A stretch of DNA of 64,000 bases from assembly GCA_014238335.1 (NCBI GenBank), contig JABABI010000022.1, forward strand, positions 26,679 through 90,678, given 5' to 3'. Positions 37,116 through 46,151 of this stretch are shown piece after piece; position 1 is the stretch's first letter, and every line of letters starts with the position of its first letter. Origin of the DNA: Fuerstiella sp. (lineage in GTDB: Bacteria; Planctomycetota; Planctomycetia; Planctomycetales; Planctomycetaceae). The notes beneath the pieces are model-generated. The model had not been told where the DNA came from. It made no database searches and worked only from the letters and a program-made list of their open reading frames with translations. Both the position numbers and the translations under genes were made by a program.

Positions 37116-38636
37116 CTATTCGTAGTCCCACTTCATGATCCATGGGTCCTGCATTTCCTCCTGTAATGCCTTCAGCTTTTTCTGGTATGTGACCAGGACG
37201 TCGTTGTACTCGCGTTGCAGGGCCAGGTTCTGCTGTTCGTACGGATCTTTTTCGATGTCGTAGAGTTCGAACTTTGCCCGGTTAATATACTCGCCGACGG
37301 TTTTCTTTCCGTAAGGGGCGTCCAAACTGCTGCGAAACTGAGCCTGCCAGCTGGAAGCGGCCCACAGGTCCGAAGCAAAAGGGTACGGCAATTGGTATGC
37401 GATATTCCAGATCAGCTTGTACTTTTTGTCGCGCACGACACGCATCGGATAATACATCTGAATTTCGTGAAACGTGTGCGATGCAAAGATCGTGTCCCAG
37501 TGAGTCGCGTTGACGTCACCCAGAACGGGGATCCATGATTTGCCGTGGTAGCTGCGATAACTGCCTCGACCGCGATTGTCACGACTGGCGTATTCTCGCT
37601 CCTGCCAGAATTTGTCAGGGTTAACCCAGTTTTTCGGCCCGTTGGTCTTCGGATCAAGCCCTCCTGCAAAGTCCAGCAGCGACGGCGTAATGTCGATATG
37701 GCTGATCATGGCGTCAGACACAAGGCCACGATTTTTTTCGTAGGGATTGCGCACAACAAACGGGACTTTCAGGCCTCCTTCGTAAACGGTGGTTTTTCCT
37801 CCGGCGAAGGCCATTCCATGGTCCGCCGTAAAGACAAACAGCGTCTTTTCGTACAGCCCCGCTGCCTTCAGAATCTGCACCAGCCGCCCAACGCCCTGGT
37901 CGATTCGAGAACACGACTGGTAGTACTGGGCCAGTTCTTCACGTGTTTCAATGGTGTCCGGCAGAAAATGGGGAATCGGCAGTTCTTTCGGATCGTAAAA
38001 AACTTCCTTCACACCTTCAAACACACCGTCGTTCGGCTTGTTACCGAACAGGTCCGGTTTTAATTCCTGAGTGGACGTCTGGTCTTTTCCACCACCGCGG
38101 TGTGGGTCCGTTGTTGCGAAGTACAGGAAAAATGGCTTGTCGGTCGATTGGTCCGTGATGAAGTCCTGGCAGTTCTCTGCCATGCCCACCGCGTTGCGGC
38201 CGTTGCCTTTGATGTACGATTCGAAGCGAAACACTTCTTCCGGAGCGACGTGGTATTTCCCGCACTGCCCGGTTCGATAGCCGGCCTGTGCAAGGACGCG
38301 CGGCATTGCCAGACTGACTACGTTGTGAAATGAGGAAAACTTGTGATAGGAATGCTGATGGCCGTATTGCCCGTTGCGGTGGTTATGCAGCCCCGACATG
38401 ACCACCGACCGACTGGCGCTACAACTGGCGGTCGTTGCAAACGCGTTTCTGAACAACGTCCCATCCGCGGCAATCGCGTCGATGTTCGGCGTCACCGCTG
38501 CGGAATCGCCGTAGCACCCGAGCGTTGGGCTTTCGTCATCTGTGATAAAGAAGATAATATTTCGTTCCGCCGCCAGACCTGCGCGGGAACTCAGAACAAC
38601 AGAAACCAACAGAACACAGTTGATCAATCGACGCAT
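37116..38636 (-). CDS. Sulfatase, N-sulfoglucosamine-sulfohydrolase-like
   Basis: ATG 38636 (AAGG eight bases before) gives a signal peptide and a mature sulfatase of 507 residues in total. The formylglycine motif is C72-S-A-S-R76 followed by SVVMSGLHNHRNGQYGH; the Pro of CxPxR is replaced by Ala, which the maturation enzyme can tolerate. Metal and substrate motifs are present: ITDDESPTLGCYG, GQCGKYH and FTADHGMAFAGGK. The HNHRNGQYG pattern resembles heparan N-sulfatase relatives. It removes sulfate from sulfated glycans (exact link unknown). It probably shares an operon with 38677. Confidence 0.9.
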   Translation of the reverse strand: MRRLINCVLLVSVVLSSRAGLAAERNIIFFITDDESPTLGCYGDSAAVTPNIDAIAADGTLFRNAFATTASCSASRSVVMSGLHNHRNGQYGHQHSYHKFSSFHNVVSLAMPRVLAQAGYRTGQCGKYHVAPEEVFRFESYIKGNGRNAVGMAENCQDFITDQSTDKPFFLYFATTDPHRGGGKDQTSTQELKPDLFGNKPNDGVFEGVKEVFYDPKELPIPHFLPDTIETREELAQYYQSCSRIDQGVGRLVQILKAAGLYEKTLFVFTADHGMAFAGGKTTVYEGGLKVPFVVRNPYEKNRGLVSDAMISHIDITPSLLDFAGGLDPKTNGPKNWVNPDKFWQEREYASRDNRGRGSYRSYHGKSWIPVLGDVNATHWDTIFASHTFHEIQMYYPMRVVRDKKYKLIWNIAYQLPYPFASDLWAASSWQAQFRSSLDAPYGKKTVGEYINRAKFELYDIEKDPYEQQNLALQREYNDVLVTYQKKLKALQEEMQDPWIMKWDYE

Positions 38637-38676
38637 GTGAAAGCCTTTTTCTGACGCACTCATAAACACACCACCT

Positions 38677-39642
38677 TTATTCGCCGATTAACGCAAATGC
38701 CTTCTTCATTGCGGCCGCCGTCGCGGCGCAGGCTTCGTCGTCTTCCATGGCGTTCAGCTTCGCATTGAAAGGTTCACTGCGGATCGGACCGTCGTAGCCG
38801 ATTTCCACCAGTACTCCAAGGAATGACTTCATATCGATAACTCCAGTCGCGGACGGCAACTCACGCCGGTTGTCAATTTGCTGATCAATTTCAAGCCCTG
38901 CCGGTGCGTCATTCAGGTCACAGGCAACCACATCTTTATTCGTGAGCGTTCGTAGTTCGTGCGCTGTCTCGTGTGCGGTGTACCAATGCCAGCTGTCCAG
39001 GACGAAGCCCACGTTGTCCCGACCGATCTCCGCAATCAGGTCTTTTGTTTCTGCCATCGTGTGAATAAAACAGTGGCGTTCAGAAGCCCACAACGTTTTG
39101 GGGCCGACATATTCCATCCCGAAACGCTGACCGTGATCGCCCAGGACCTCCACGCATTCGCGCAGTCGTCGGGCGTGCTGGCGAAAATTGGCGACGTACG
39201 TCAACTCGGCGTGATATGGTTTCAGCCAGGTGCTTACTCGTTTTACTCCAGCCAGTTCCATCGCCTTCGCAAGTTCGGGCAGTCTCTTTAGTCCGCTGCG
39301 GAAGGTGTTCTCGTCCGCACGAAACTCCACCGGCAGACCGGCGGCTCCCCACACAATTTTTTTTTCTTTCATCAACGCCGAAAGGTCACTTCGTCGGGAG
39401 TTATCCAGCGAAGCCAGATAGCCCGAATCAGGCGCGACGGATTCGAAACCGTGTTTATGTGCAAGATTGATGGCGTCGATCTGACCAGCACGCACCCCGA
39501 TTGCACCGCCCGTGAGATCCATCGTGAATTTACGTCTGGCGGCCATCGAATTCCAGGAAGTTGCACTGGCCGTCGAGACGACGGAAGCCACGCCGGCAAC
39601 AACGGCCTGCTTCAAAACGGATCGTCTGTGAACCTGCGTCAT
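38677..39642 (-). CDS. Exported sugar isomerase/epimerase-like TIM barrel protein
   Basis: The ATG at 39642 gives a signal with the twin Arg (VHRRSVLKQAVVAGV), typical of Tat export in planctomycetes. The body shows xylose-isomerase-like features: GFESVAPDSGYL, GMEYVGPKTLWASE, GFVLDSWHWY, VVACDLNDAP and a late GPIRSEPFN. Such proteins isomerise or epimerise sugars or inositols with a metal. It lies directly upstream of the sulfatase at 38636 (40-base gap), so it is likely its operon partner. Confidence 0.85.
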   Translation of the reverse strand: MTQVHRRSVLKQAVVAGVASVVSTASATSWNSMAARRKFTMDLTGGAIGVRAGQIDAINLAHKHGFESVAPDSGYLASLDNSRRSDLSALMKEKKIVWGAAGLPVEFRADENTFRSGLKRLPELAKAMELAGVKRVSTWLKPYHAELTYVANFRQHARRLRECVEVLGDHGQRFGMEYVGPKTLWASERHCFIHTMAETKDLIAEIGRDNVGFVLDSWHWYTAHETAHELRTLTNKDVVACDLNDAPAGLEIDQQIDNRRELPSATGVIDMKSFLGVLVEIGYDGPIRSEPFNAKLNAMEDDEACAATAAAMKKAFALIGE

Positions 39643-39923
39643 GGTCTGTGTTTCCGAAAACAGGAGGTCGACATCATGTGGTCGCCGGCGCACCGACAGA
39701 CAGCAGATAATGACAGCGTACATCTGACGTATCAAGTGAAGAGCCATCCGATCACTGGCTGCGTTTTCTTTCTGTCTTCGTGAAGTCTGGGCCGGTCTGA
39801 AAATGCGACTCCCCGTTGTTTCTAAGTGCCTGAGGTGTCATCATTGGCGAACATGGAAGCGTCTGCACGACTCCGTCGGGCGAACGCCGCGAAACGGTCC
39901 TCTATTCCTGGCGGTGAGTTGAC

Positions 39924-41438
39924 ATGAACGGCATAACAAGACTGTGTTGCAAAGCGATGGTCGGAATGGTCGGGCTGATGCTCTGCCTGTCGACCATCAC
40001 TTTGGCAAAGGAGCCTCCACCCAATATAATCCTATGCATGGGTGACGATCACGGCTGGGACGAAACTGGATACAACGGACATCCTCATCTGAAGACGCCG
40101 GTGCTTGACGAGATGGCGGCCTCCGGTCTTCGACTGGATCGCTTCTATTCGGCACATCCTTCCTGCTCTCCAACTCGAGGAACCGTGATGACGGGACGGC
40201 ATCCCAATCGTTACGGAACATTTGCGCCAAACTATTCCATTCGTCCGGAGGAAATCAGCATCGCCCGGATTCTGCAGCAGGCTGGCTATGCGTGTGGGCA
40301 TTTCGGCAAGTGGCATCTGGGCCCCGTGAAGGCCGCATCACCAACCAGTCCTGGAGCCATGGGATTCCATCAATGGCTTTCGCATGACAACTTCTTCGAA
40401 CTAAATCCGACATTTTCAAGAAATGGAGCGGCTCCCGAAAAGTTTGAGGGGGAAAGCTCTGAAATCGTCATTCGGGAGACGATTCGTTTTCTGGAAACCG
40501 CACAGCAGGACGGAAAACCGTTTCTTGCGGTCGTCTGGTACGGTTCGCCGCACGAACCGTACAGCGGCCTGAAGGAAGACCTTGCGCTGTATTCCGATCT
40601 GCCGGATAGCTACGGGGACAAACAGGTGAAGCTGACATCAAACGTGACAGGACGACAAACGAAGCGACCGCTCAAAGACGTACTGCAGGAACGCTACGCG
40701 GAAATCACGGCGATGGACCGCTCCTTGGGGCAGTTGCGAAAGTGGCTGCAGGATAATGGACAGCGAGAGAACACTCTGCTTTGGTATTGCGGCGACAACG
40801 GCACACCGGGCGACGGGATTGTGACATCTCCGTTTCGAGGCCGAAAGGGTACGATGTACGAGGGCGGTATTCGAGTCCCCGGCATCATCGAATGGCCGGA
40901 ACGAATTGCGCAGACACGGCATTCGGAGGTCAACACGGTGACCAGCGACATGCTGCCGACAATCTGCGAACTTCTTAAAGTGCCATTGCCCGAACGACCA
41001 CTCGACGGTGTCAGCCTGAAGCCACTGATCGCAGGCACCATGTCCGAGCGCCCCGCCCCGATTTGTTTTTGGAGCTTCAAAGGTGGTGGCGGAGCAGATT
41101 CAGAACCGTATATTGCTGCTGAACTGCAGTCCGGTACAACGCCGCTGGTGAAGATGATGGGCGACATTCACACTCGCAATTTTCGCAACTTTCATCACCC
41201 GGACATTTCGCCGAAAGACTTTGACGGGCACAGAGTCCTGCTGGGTAACCGCTACAAACTTCTGGTGCGGGGTCTGGGCGACGAAGAACAGCGGGAGTTG
41301 TTCGATGTGCGCAGTGATCCTGGCGAAAAGGACGACCTGATCACGTCCAAGCCCGAAGTTGCAAATCAACTGCAGCACCAGCTTGGAGACTGGCAAGAGT
41401 CCGTTCTGCAGAGCCTTACGGGGGCCGACTACGAATAG
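39924..41438 (+). CDS. Arylsulfatase-type sulfatase
   Basis: A signal peptide (ending TLA) precedes a 504-residue sulfatase with the classical motif C81-S-P-T-R85 (HPSCSPTRGTVMTGRHPNR), GDDHGWDETGY at the metal site, HFGKWHLG, and CGDNGTPGDG. Family members hydrolyse sulfate esters after the Cys is turned to formylglycine by a maturase not seen in this window. It forms a divergent pair with the isomerase/sulfatase operon (281-base spacer at 39643-39923, no gene seen). Confidence 0.93.
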   Translation: MNGITRLCCKAMVGMVGLMLCLSTITLAKEPPPNIILCMGDDHGWDETGYNGHPHLKTPVLDEMAASGLRLDRFYSAHPSCSPTRGTVMTGRHPNRYGTFAPNYSIRPEEISIARILQQAGYACGHFGKWHLGPVKAASPTSPGAMGFHQWLSHDNFFELNPTFSRNGAAPEKFEGESSEIVIRETIRFLETAQQDGKPFLAVVWYGSPHEPYSGLKEDLALYSDLPDSYGDKQVKLTSNVTGRQTKRPLKDVLQERYAEITAMDRSLGQLRKWLQDNGQRENTLLWYCGDNGTPGDGIVTSPFRGRKGTMYEGGIRVPGIIEWPERIAQTRHSEVNTVTSDMLPTICELLKVPLPERPLDGVSLKPLIAGTMSERPAPICFWSFKGGGGADSEPYIAAELQSGTTPLVKMMGDIHTRNFRNFHHPDISPKDFDGHRVLLGNRYKLLVRGLGDEEQRELFDVRSDPGEKDDLITSKPEVANQLQHQLGDWQESVLQSLTGADYE

Positions 41439-41564
41439 CTGTGCCCAGCGCGAAAACGCCCCGACCGTCTCGTTCCGCCGCTGAAGCTGCAGAGACCCGG
41501 GCATGGACGTACTGGTAGAGTCCAGAATCAGTCGCTGCTTTCGTTGGCCCGTATTTGTGGCTGA

Positions 41565-41753
41565 CTAATCAACCTTTGGCTGTTCCGTCGACTCGCGTTT
41601 GATGGCATCGTAGATCTCTTCACGGTGAACGGTAACGTCCCGCGGAGCATCAATTCCCAGACGAACTTTGTCGCCTCGAATTTCGATCACCATTAACGTG
41701 ATGGAGTCGCCGATTACAATCTTTTCATCTTTTTTTCGACTAAGTACAAGCAT
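41565..41753 (-). CDS. csrA: Carbon storage regulator CsrA
   Basis: The 62-residue protein begins MLVLSRKKDEKIVIGDSITL at ATG 41753, matching the canonical CsrA start; GGGGAC lies upstream. It ends IYDAIKRESTEQPKVD. CsrA is a dimeric RNA-binding regulator that acts at GGA motifs in mRNA leaders, controlling translation. No flagellar or FliW-like gene is adjacent. In-frame extension upstream to 41804 is not supported. Confidence 0.95.
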   Translation of the reverse strand: MLVLSRKKDEKIVIGDSITLMVIEIRGDKVRLGIDAPRDVTVHREEIYDAIKRESTEQPKVD

Positions 41754-42230
41754 TTCCAGTCCCCGGTCAATCTTTCGTCTTGAACGATCGCCGCCCGTCC
41801 CCAACTTCGCCCGCCGCTACAATCGCGGCGGACAAGGGCAAGCCGTGCCATTTTCAGAACGCAGTAAAAAATCTGCAGACGCGATCCGTCTGTCGGTGCG
41901 AGTCTAAGAGACTAATTCGGCCGTTGACGATGCCTTTCTGCGAAAATTGCCGATTGTCTGAGCGTTCAACGGCAGTTTGTGCCTGTTTATGTCGGCAACA
42001 CCACCTATAGCGATGAGGACTGTAGGGGGCGTGATGATTCTTCTGATTGTCGGACGGTTGCACTCCGACGGTCCTGACCGTGTGGTCTGACGTTCGACGC
42101 CGGTGACTCTGCGTAATCAACACAACGTTTGCTTCCAGCGAATGCATGGAGGACGAGTTTTGAGTACCGTTTGTGTGATTCAAACGTATTCCCTGTTGTT
42201 GTTCTCACTCAGTCTTGAAACGGTGACTCG
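41754..42230. other. Spacer upstream of csrA and the histidine kinase
   Basis: No gene is convincing in these 477 bases. A G/C hairpin (7-bp arms 41811-41817/41825-41831, loop TACAATC) sits about 60 bases upstream of csrA. It could be a leader structure. Promoters for both divergent genes must lie here. Confidence 0.4.
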
Positions 42231-43616
42231 ATGAGTTCTGCTGGCCCCAAGTCTTCGCACGGCAGTACCAGATTCAGTCTGACTCAGGTGCGTGATCCTG
42301 TAACGGACTCACTGGCGCGGGACTTACGAGCGGAGTTTATTACCGTTCGCATTCGCTGGTTCGGATTGGCCGTCGGTTACCTGCTGGTCAACATTGGAGA
42401 CCTCATCAATGTTGCCGATCGCGGATCGTCGCAATTTGAACTCAACGCCATCCTGACATTAGGCGCCATCTACGCGATCATCGACACGCTTCGAAGCTGG
42501 AAAGGGAAGGTGCTGCCGGCCGAGTTCCGAATCCTTATCAGCCTGATGGAAGCATTGTTTATTGGCGTTCTGTGCTATTTCGACGAAGGTGTGAGCAGTC
42601 CGTTTCGCTTCTATTATTTCCTTTCGCTGCTGGTCTGTGCGATTCGCCATACGCCATCGCTGACATTCGCGACCTTCGGATTGCACGCGCTCAGTTACAG
42701 TCTGCTCGGCCAGCTGGCGGGAGACGGCGGTTCCAATGATGCCGTGCAGATGCTGCTGACTCTGGTCTTTCTGGGGTGGGCCGCGTGGGCCATTATCGCT
42801 CTCACGGGATTGCTGAAGACAGCCGGCGAACGACTGGGAGTGCTGAATGCAGAACTTCTGGAGAACCAGATTCACCTTGAACAACGAATTCGCGATCGCA
42901 CAAAGGACCTCCAGGAATCACAGGCTCTGCTGGTTCAGCAGGAAAAACAGGCGGCGTTTGGGTTGCTGGCCGCCGGCATTGCTCATGAAGTCGGAAATCC
43001 GCTGGCATCGATCAGCTCCATCGTGCAGATGCTGCAGCGGCGAATCACTGACGAGTACACGAATGAACGTCTGGGTATGGTCCACACGCAGCTGCGTCGC
43101 ATTCATCGTACTCTGCAGGAACTCGTTGGCTTCAGCCGTCCGGCAAATCAGCAGACGACTCTGATCGACATCCATGCCGCCATTGACGATGCCCTGAACA
43201 TTGCAAAGTACTACAAACGCTGGAAGGGCAAGGAAGTCAAAACTGTCTTCGCCGAAGACATGAAAGCTGTCAGGACGGTCTATGATCAACTGGTGCAGGT
43301 TGTGTTGAATCTCGTACTGAATGCGCTCGATGCAACCGAGGAAGGCGCGGGCATCACGGTAACGACCAAGGTCGAAGAATCAGATTCCGGCGAAGCCATC
43401 GTCGCGGTCAGCATCGCGGATGAAGGGCACGGCATTCCTCAGGAGGCACATAACCAGATTTTTGAGCCATACTTTACGACCAAGGCGACCGGCACGGGAC
43501 TCGGACTGTTTGTATGTCGACAGCTGGCTCAGCAGGAACTCAAGGGGTCCATCGATCTGGTGCGTTCAGATTCCTTCGGTACCGAGTTTCGCATCTGGCT
43601 GCCGTTGATCCGGTAG
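42231..43616 (+). CDS. Membrane-bound sensor histidine kinase
   Basis: Residues about 35-205 contain five to six membrane helices. A coiled linker leads to the HisKA domain with the phospho-accepting H252 (GIAHEVGNPLASISSIVQML). The HATPase domain follows with N box LVLNALDATE, G1 DEGHGIP, F box YFTTKATGTGLGLFV. A protein of this type phosphorylates a response regulator; none is adjacent. It ends LPLIR near a convergent hairpin (43665-43687). Confidence 0.92.
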   Translation: MSSAGPKSSHGSTRFSLTQVRDPVTDSLARDLRAEFITVRIRWFGLAVGYLLVNIGDLINVADRGSSQFELNAILTLGAIYAIIDTLRSWKGKVLPAEFRILISLMEALFIGVLCYFDEGVSSPFRFYYFLSLLVCAIRHTPSLTFATFGLHALSYSLLGQLAGDGGSNDAVQMLLTLVFLGWAAWAIIALTGLLKTAGERLGVLNAELLENQIHLEQRIRDRTKDLQESQALLVQQEKQAAFGLLAAGIAHEVGNPLASISSIVQMLQRRITDEYTNERLGMVHTQLRRIHRTLQELVGFSRPANQQTTLIDIHAAIDDALNIAKYYKRWKGKEVKTVFAEDMKAVRTVYDQLVQVVLNLVLNALDATEEGAGITVTTKVEESDSGEAIVAVSIADEGHGIPQEAHNQIFEPYFTTKATGTGLGLFVCRQLAQQELKGSIDLVRSDSFGTEFRIWLPLIR

Positions 43617-43664
43617 TTGCGGCCGGATCATCAGGTGTCCTGTGGCGCCGAGCTCAGCAACGAA

Positions 43665-43687
43665 GACGAACTTCACGAAAGTTCGTC
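43665..43687. terminator. Bidirectional hairpin between convergent genes
   Basis: Nine-bp perfect arms (43665-43673, 43679-43687) with a 5-nt loop span the stop codon of the gene at 43673 and lie 49 bases past the kinase stop. No T-run, so the assignment is tentative. Confidence 0.4.
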
Positions 43688-44869
43688 CATAAGCCGCCTG
43701 GTCAGACTCGGAAGTGCTGCCTCCTGCAGACACACGGGATTTATCTGAAGTCGTCCCTCGTGCAACCCCGCATGCCCAACGTAGACCGGCGGAGTTCCTG
43801 TTCGCAGGGCGCGGCACACGTCCATTGCTGATACGCCGAGTGCGGAACAATCGACTGTGATTTCCAGCACCGGCCAGCAATCCTGCGTCAACGGTTCCAG
43901 CATGCGACAGTTTACCTTTGCACCGGACAGGCTGTCGGCGACGGTGCTCAACATCCGGCGATATTCGAGCAGCTGACTGTCAAATTCTCCGGAGGCGAAC
44001 AAGTCGAGTGCAGTCAGAAGAGCCACGATCTCTTCCTTCGAAACCTTCAAACCACGACCGATTCCATGTCGGGGAATCCCTGTGAGCTGTGAACGGTCGA
44101 TCAGGTTTTCCGGCGGATCCCACAGATCTAGGTGGTCGTCCATGTCGAGCATTTGCAGTGCTGCCGAGGAAATCAACCCGCCACGTCCACACAGGATTCC
44201 CGTAGACTGTGGTCCGTGGATCGCCTTTCCGCCGCTGAAGCACACCAGATCCGCGCCCGTTGCCGGTATGTCTTTCAGATTCGAACGAGGGGGCAGCTCT
44301 CCCGCCGCGTCTACCAGGACCGGCAGGTCATGCTCGTGAGCCATGGCCACGACTTCCTGAAGATTCGGACACGAGTCGTGCGCGTGGACGTACACGATTC
44401 CCACTGTTTGTGACGTGATGGCGGCTTCGTATTCCCAGACTTCCGTGCGACGGACTCCGGCGTTGGAGACAATCTCGTTGAATCCAACTTCCACCAGATT
44501 CGCACCCGCCGCGCGGACTGCGTGATCGTAACCGCTCCGCTGTTCGCGGGCGATGATCAATTCGTGCGGGAATCCATCGCAACATGGCAGCTTCTCAATG
44601 CGGGCAAGGTTATGCCCGGTCAAAATGGCGGATGTCCCCAGCGTCAAAGCCCCTGCTGCACCGCACGTGACCAATCCCGCGTCCGCGCCCGTGACTTCGG
44701 CAATCCGACGTGATGCGGCCGCCTGCAGATGTTCCAGCGGCACACTTTCGACCGCTGCCTGAGCAAAGGCATCAAGCACCTCGGCCGGCATGGGGGCGCC
44801 GCCGAGTCGTGTGACCGTGCCGCAGGCATTAATGATGGGCTGGACGCCCAGTTGCTGGTAAATACTCAT
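43673..44869 (-). CDS. SelA-fold PLP enzyme (class V type), member of catabolic island
   Basis: ATG 44869 starts MSIYQQLGVQPIINACGTVT, a hallmark of the SelA/DgaE-like PLP family. Further marks are GADAGLVTCGAAGALTLGTS, VLVDAAGELPPRSNL and the PLP-lysine segment CFSGGKAIHGPQSTG. This is not a SelA proper (which acts on seryl-tRNA), because no other selenocysteine genes are near and length and context differ. DgaE-like members cleave amino sugar acids (ammonia lyase or aldolase-type). The upstream in-frame extension lies inside repeat copy B. The island context (44992-51517) suggests action on an amino or hydroxy acid sugar. Confidence 0.88.
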   Translation of the reverse strand: MSIYQQLGVQPIINACGTVTRLGGAPMPAEVLDAFAQAAVESVPLEHLQAAASRRIAEVTGADAGLVTCGAAGALTLGTSAILTGHNLARIEKLPCCDGFPHELIIAREQRSGYDHAVRAAGANLVEVGFNEIVSNAGVRRTEVWEYEAAITSQTVGIVYVHAHDSCPNLQEVVAMAHEHDLPVLVDAAGELPPRSNLKDIPATGADLVCFSGGKAIHGPQSTGILCGRGGLISSAALQMLDMDDHLDLWDPPENLIDRSQLTGIPRHGIGRGLKVSKEEIVALLTALDLFASGEFDSQLLEYRRMLSTVADSLSGAKVNCRMLEPLTQDCWPVLEITVDCSALGVSAMDVCRALRTGTPPVYVGHAGLHEGRLQINPVCLQEAALPSLTRRLMDELS

Positions 44870-44886
44870 GGTTTCGTCTTCAATCC

Positions 44887-44994
44887 TACAGCGTATTGCG
44901 CTGACTTGTGGCCGCGGCGAACGTCTTTCCTCTTGCGAGAATCGCTTTCCCGCGAACCCCACGACTACATCTCCTCTTTTTAGAAACTGCTTTA
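44887..44994 (-). repeat. Dispersed ~105-bp element, copy B
   Basis: On the minus strand the element starts TAAAGCAGTT at the stop codon of the enolase-superfamily gene (44992-44994) and ends with hairpin CAGCG-CAATA-CGCTG. It fills the spacer to the next gene of the island. The arrangement and core sequence match copy A at 10725, which argues for a family of mobile or structured 3'-UTR elements. Confidence 0.75.
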
Positions 44995-46104
44995 AAGAAC
45001 GCGAAACTCTTCAATCACGTCCTCATCCAGTTCAATGCCAAGTCCGGGACCATCCGGGACGGGAACACGCCCGTCAATCAGAGGGGGCAGATTTTTCACG
45101 AGCTTCCGCATCAGCGGTGACGGTCGCAAACAGTATTCGACAAGGTCCCCGTTGGGTATCGAGGCCATCCAGTGCAGCGATGCCGCCAGATTGATGCCTG
45201 TGCTGAAGCAGTGCGGCACCGCTCGACGATCGTTTGCCTGGCACATTTCAGACACGCGGCGACACACCGTCAGTCCGCCGCAGAAAGCCACATCAGGCTG
45301 GACGACGTGCAGTCCTCGTTCGATGAGATCCTCGAAGTCCCAGTGCGTGACGTCTCCTTCTCCGGCGGCGATTGGTACCGGGGACTTCGGGCACAGCTGT
45401 GCATAACCTTTGCGGTCATCCTGCGACAACGGTTCTTCCAGCCATGCGATATTGAACGGTGCCAGCAGTTTTGCTCGTTCGATCGCCGTTTCGACTTGCC
45501 ACGCATGACCGGCATCCACCATCAAGTCGCGTTCGTCGCCGAGCACTTTACGAGCTGCCTGAACATGAGCGACGTCGGTATCTGCGTCCTGTCCGAACGG
45601 TCCCCAACCGAACTTGGCCGCGGTTAGTCCCATCTTGACAAACTCCGCCGCCAGCGCCGCCGTGTCAGCCGGTGTATCACCAAACAACACGCTGGCGTAC
45701 GCGCGAACGGTGGTGCGATGTGCACCACCCAACAACTCGTAAACAGGTCGCCCCGTGTGCTTGCCGAGAATGTCCCACAGAGCGATGTCGACGCCACTGA
45801 TCGCGTGAATCGCCGCACCACGGCGACCGTAGCGGTTGGTTTCGTAGTACATCTTCTGCCACAGTCGTTCGACATCGAGCGGGTCTTCGCCCAGCAGGAT
45901 GGAGGTCAATCCGTGCCGACGCGCTGCAGATCGGGGTGCGTCAAAACACGCTTTGCAGACGTACGACTGACTGGTGACTTCGCCGATGCCGGTGATACCC
46001 GCGTCTGTGTGAATCAACACCACCAACACGTCCAGCGTGCCGTCCGGAATCGCATCGACAATGGGGACTCGCAGATGTACGGGTTCGACGGAAGTGATTT
46101 TCAT
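44992..46104 (-). CDS. Mandelate racemase/muconate lactonizing enzyme family (acid-sugar dehydratase type)
   Basis: Start MKITSVEPVHLRVPIVDAIP is chosen over a longer frame (46155) because family members begin here. The protein has an N-terminal capping domain and a TIM barrel with LTAAKFGWGPFG (catalytic-base Lys region), MVDAGHAW, IAWLEEPLS, PIAAGEGDVTHW (Asp/Glu/Glu metal ligands) and VPHCFSTGINL (His). Enolase-superfamily members of this kind dehydrate acid sugars or racemise. The substrate is unassigned. It lies 47 bases after the M81 gene, probably co-transcribed. Confidence 0.9.
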   Translation of the reverse strand: MKITSVEPVHLRVPIVDAIPDGTLDVLVVLIHTDAGITGIGEVTSQSYVCKACFDAPRSAARRHGLTSILLGEDPLDVERLWQKMYYETNRYGRRGAAIHAISGVDIALWDILGKHTGRPVYELLGGAHRTTVRAYASVLFGDTPADTAALAAEFVKMGLTAAKFGWGPFGQDADTDVAHVQAARKVLGDERDLMVDAGHAWQVETAIERAKLLAPFNIAWLEEPLSQDDRKGYAQLCPKSPVPIAAGEGDVTHWDFEDLIERGLHVVQPDVAFCGGLTVCRRVSEMCQANDRRAVPHCFSTGINLAASLHWMASIPNGDLVEYCLRPSPLMRKLVKNLPPLIDGRVPVPDGPGLGIELDEDVIEEFRVL

Positions 46105-46151
46105 TCGTTCTTTTCTACTGTTGCAGATGGCCAGGCAGGACAAGTGTGGAA

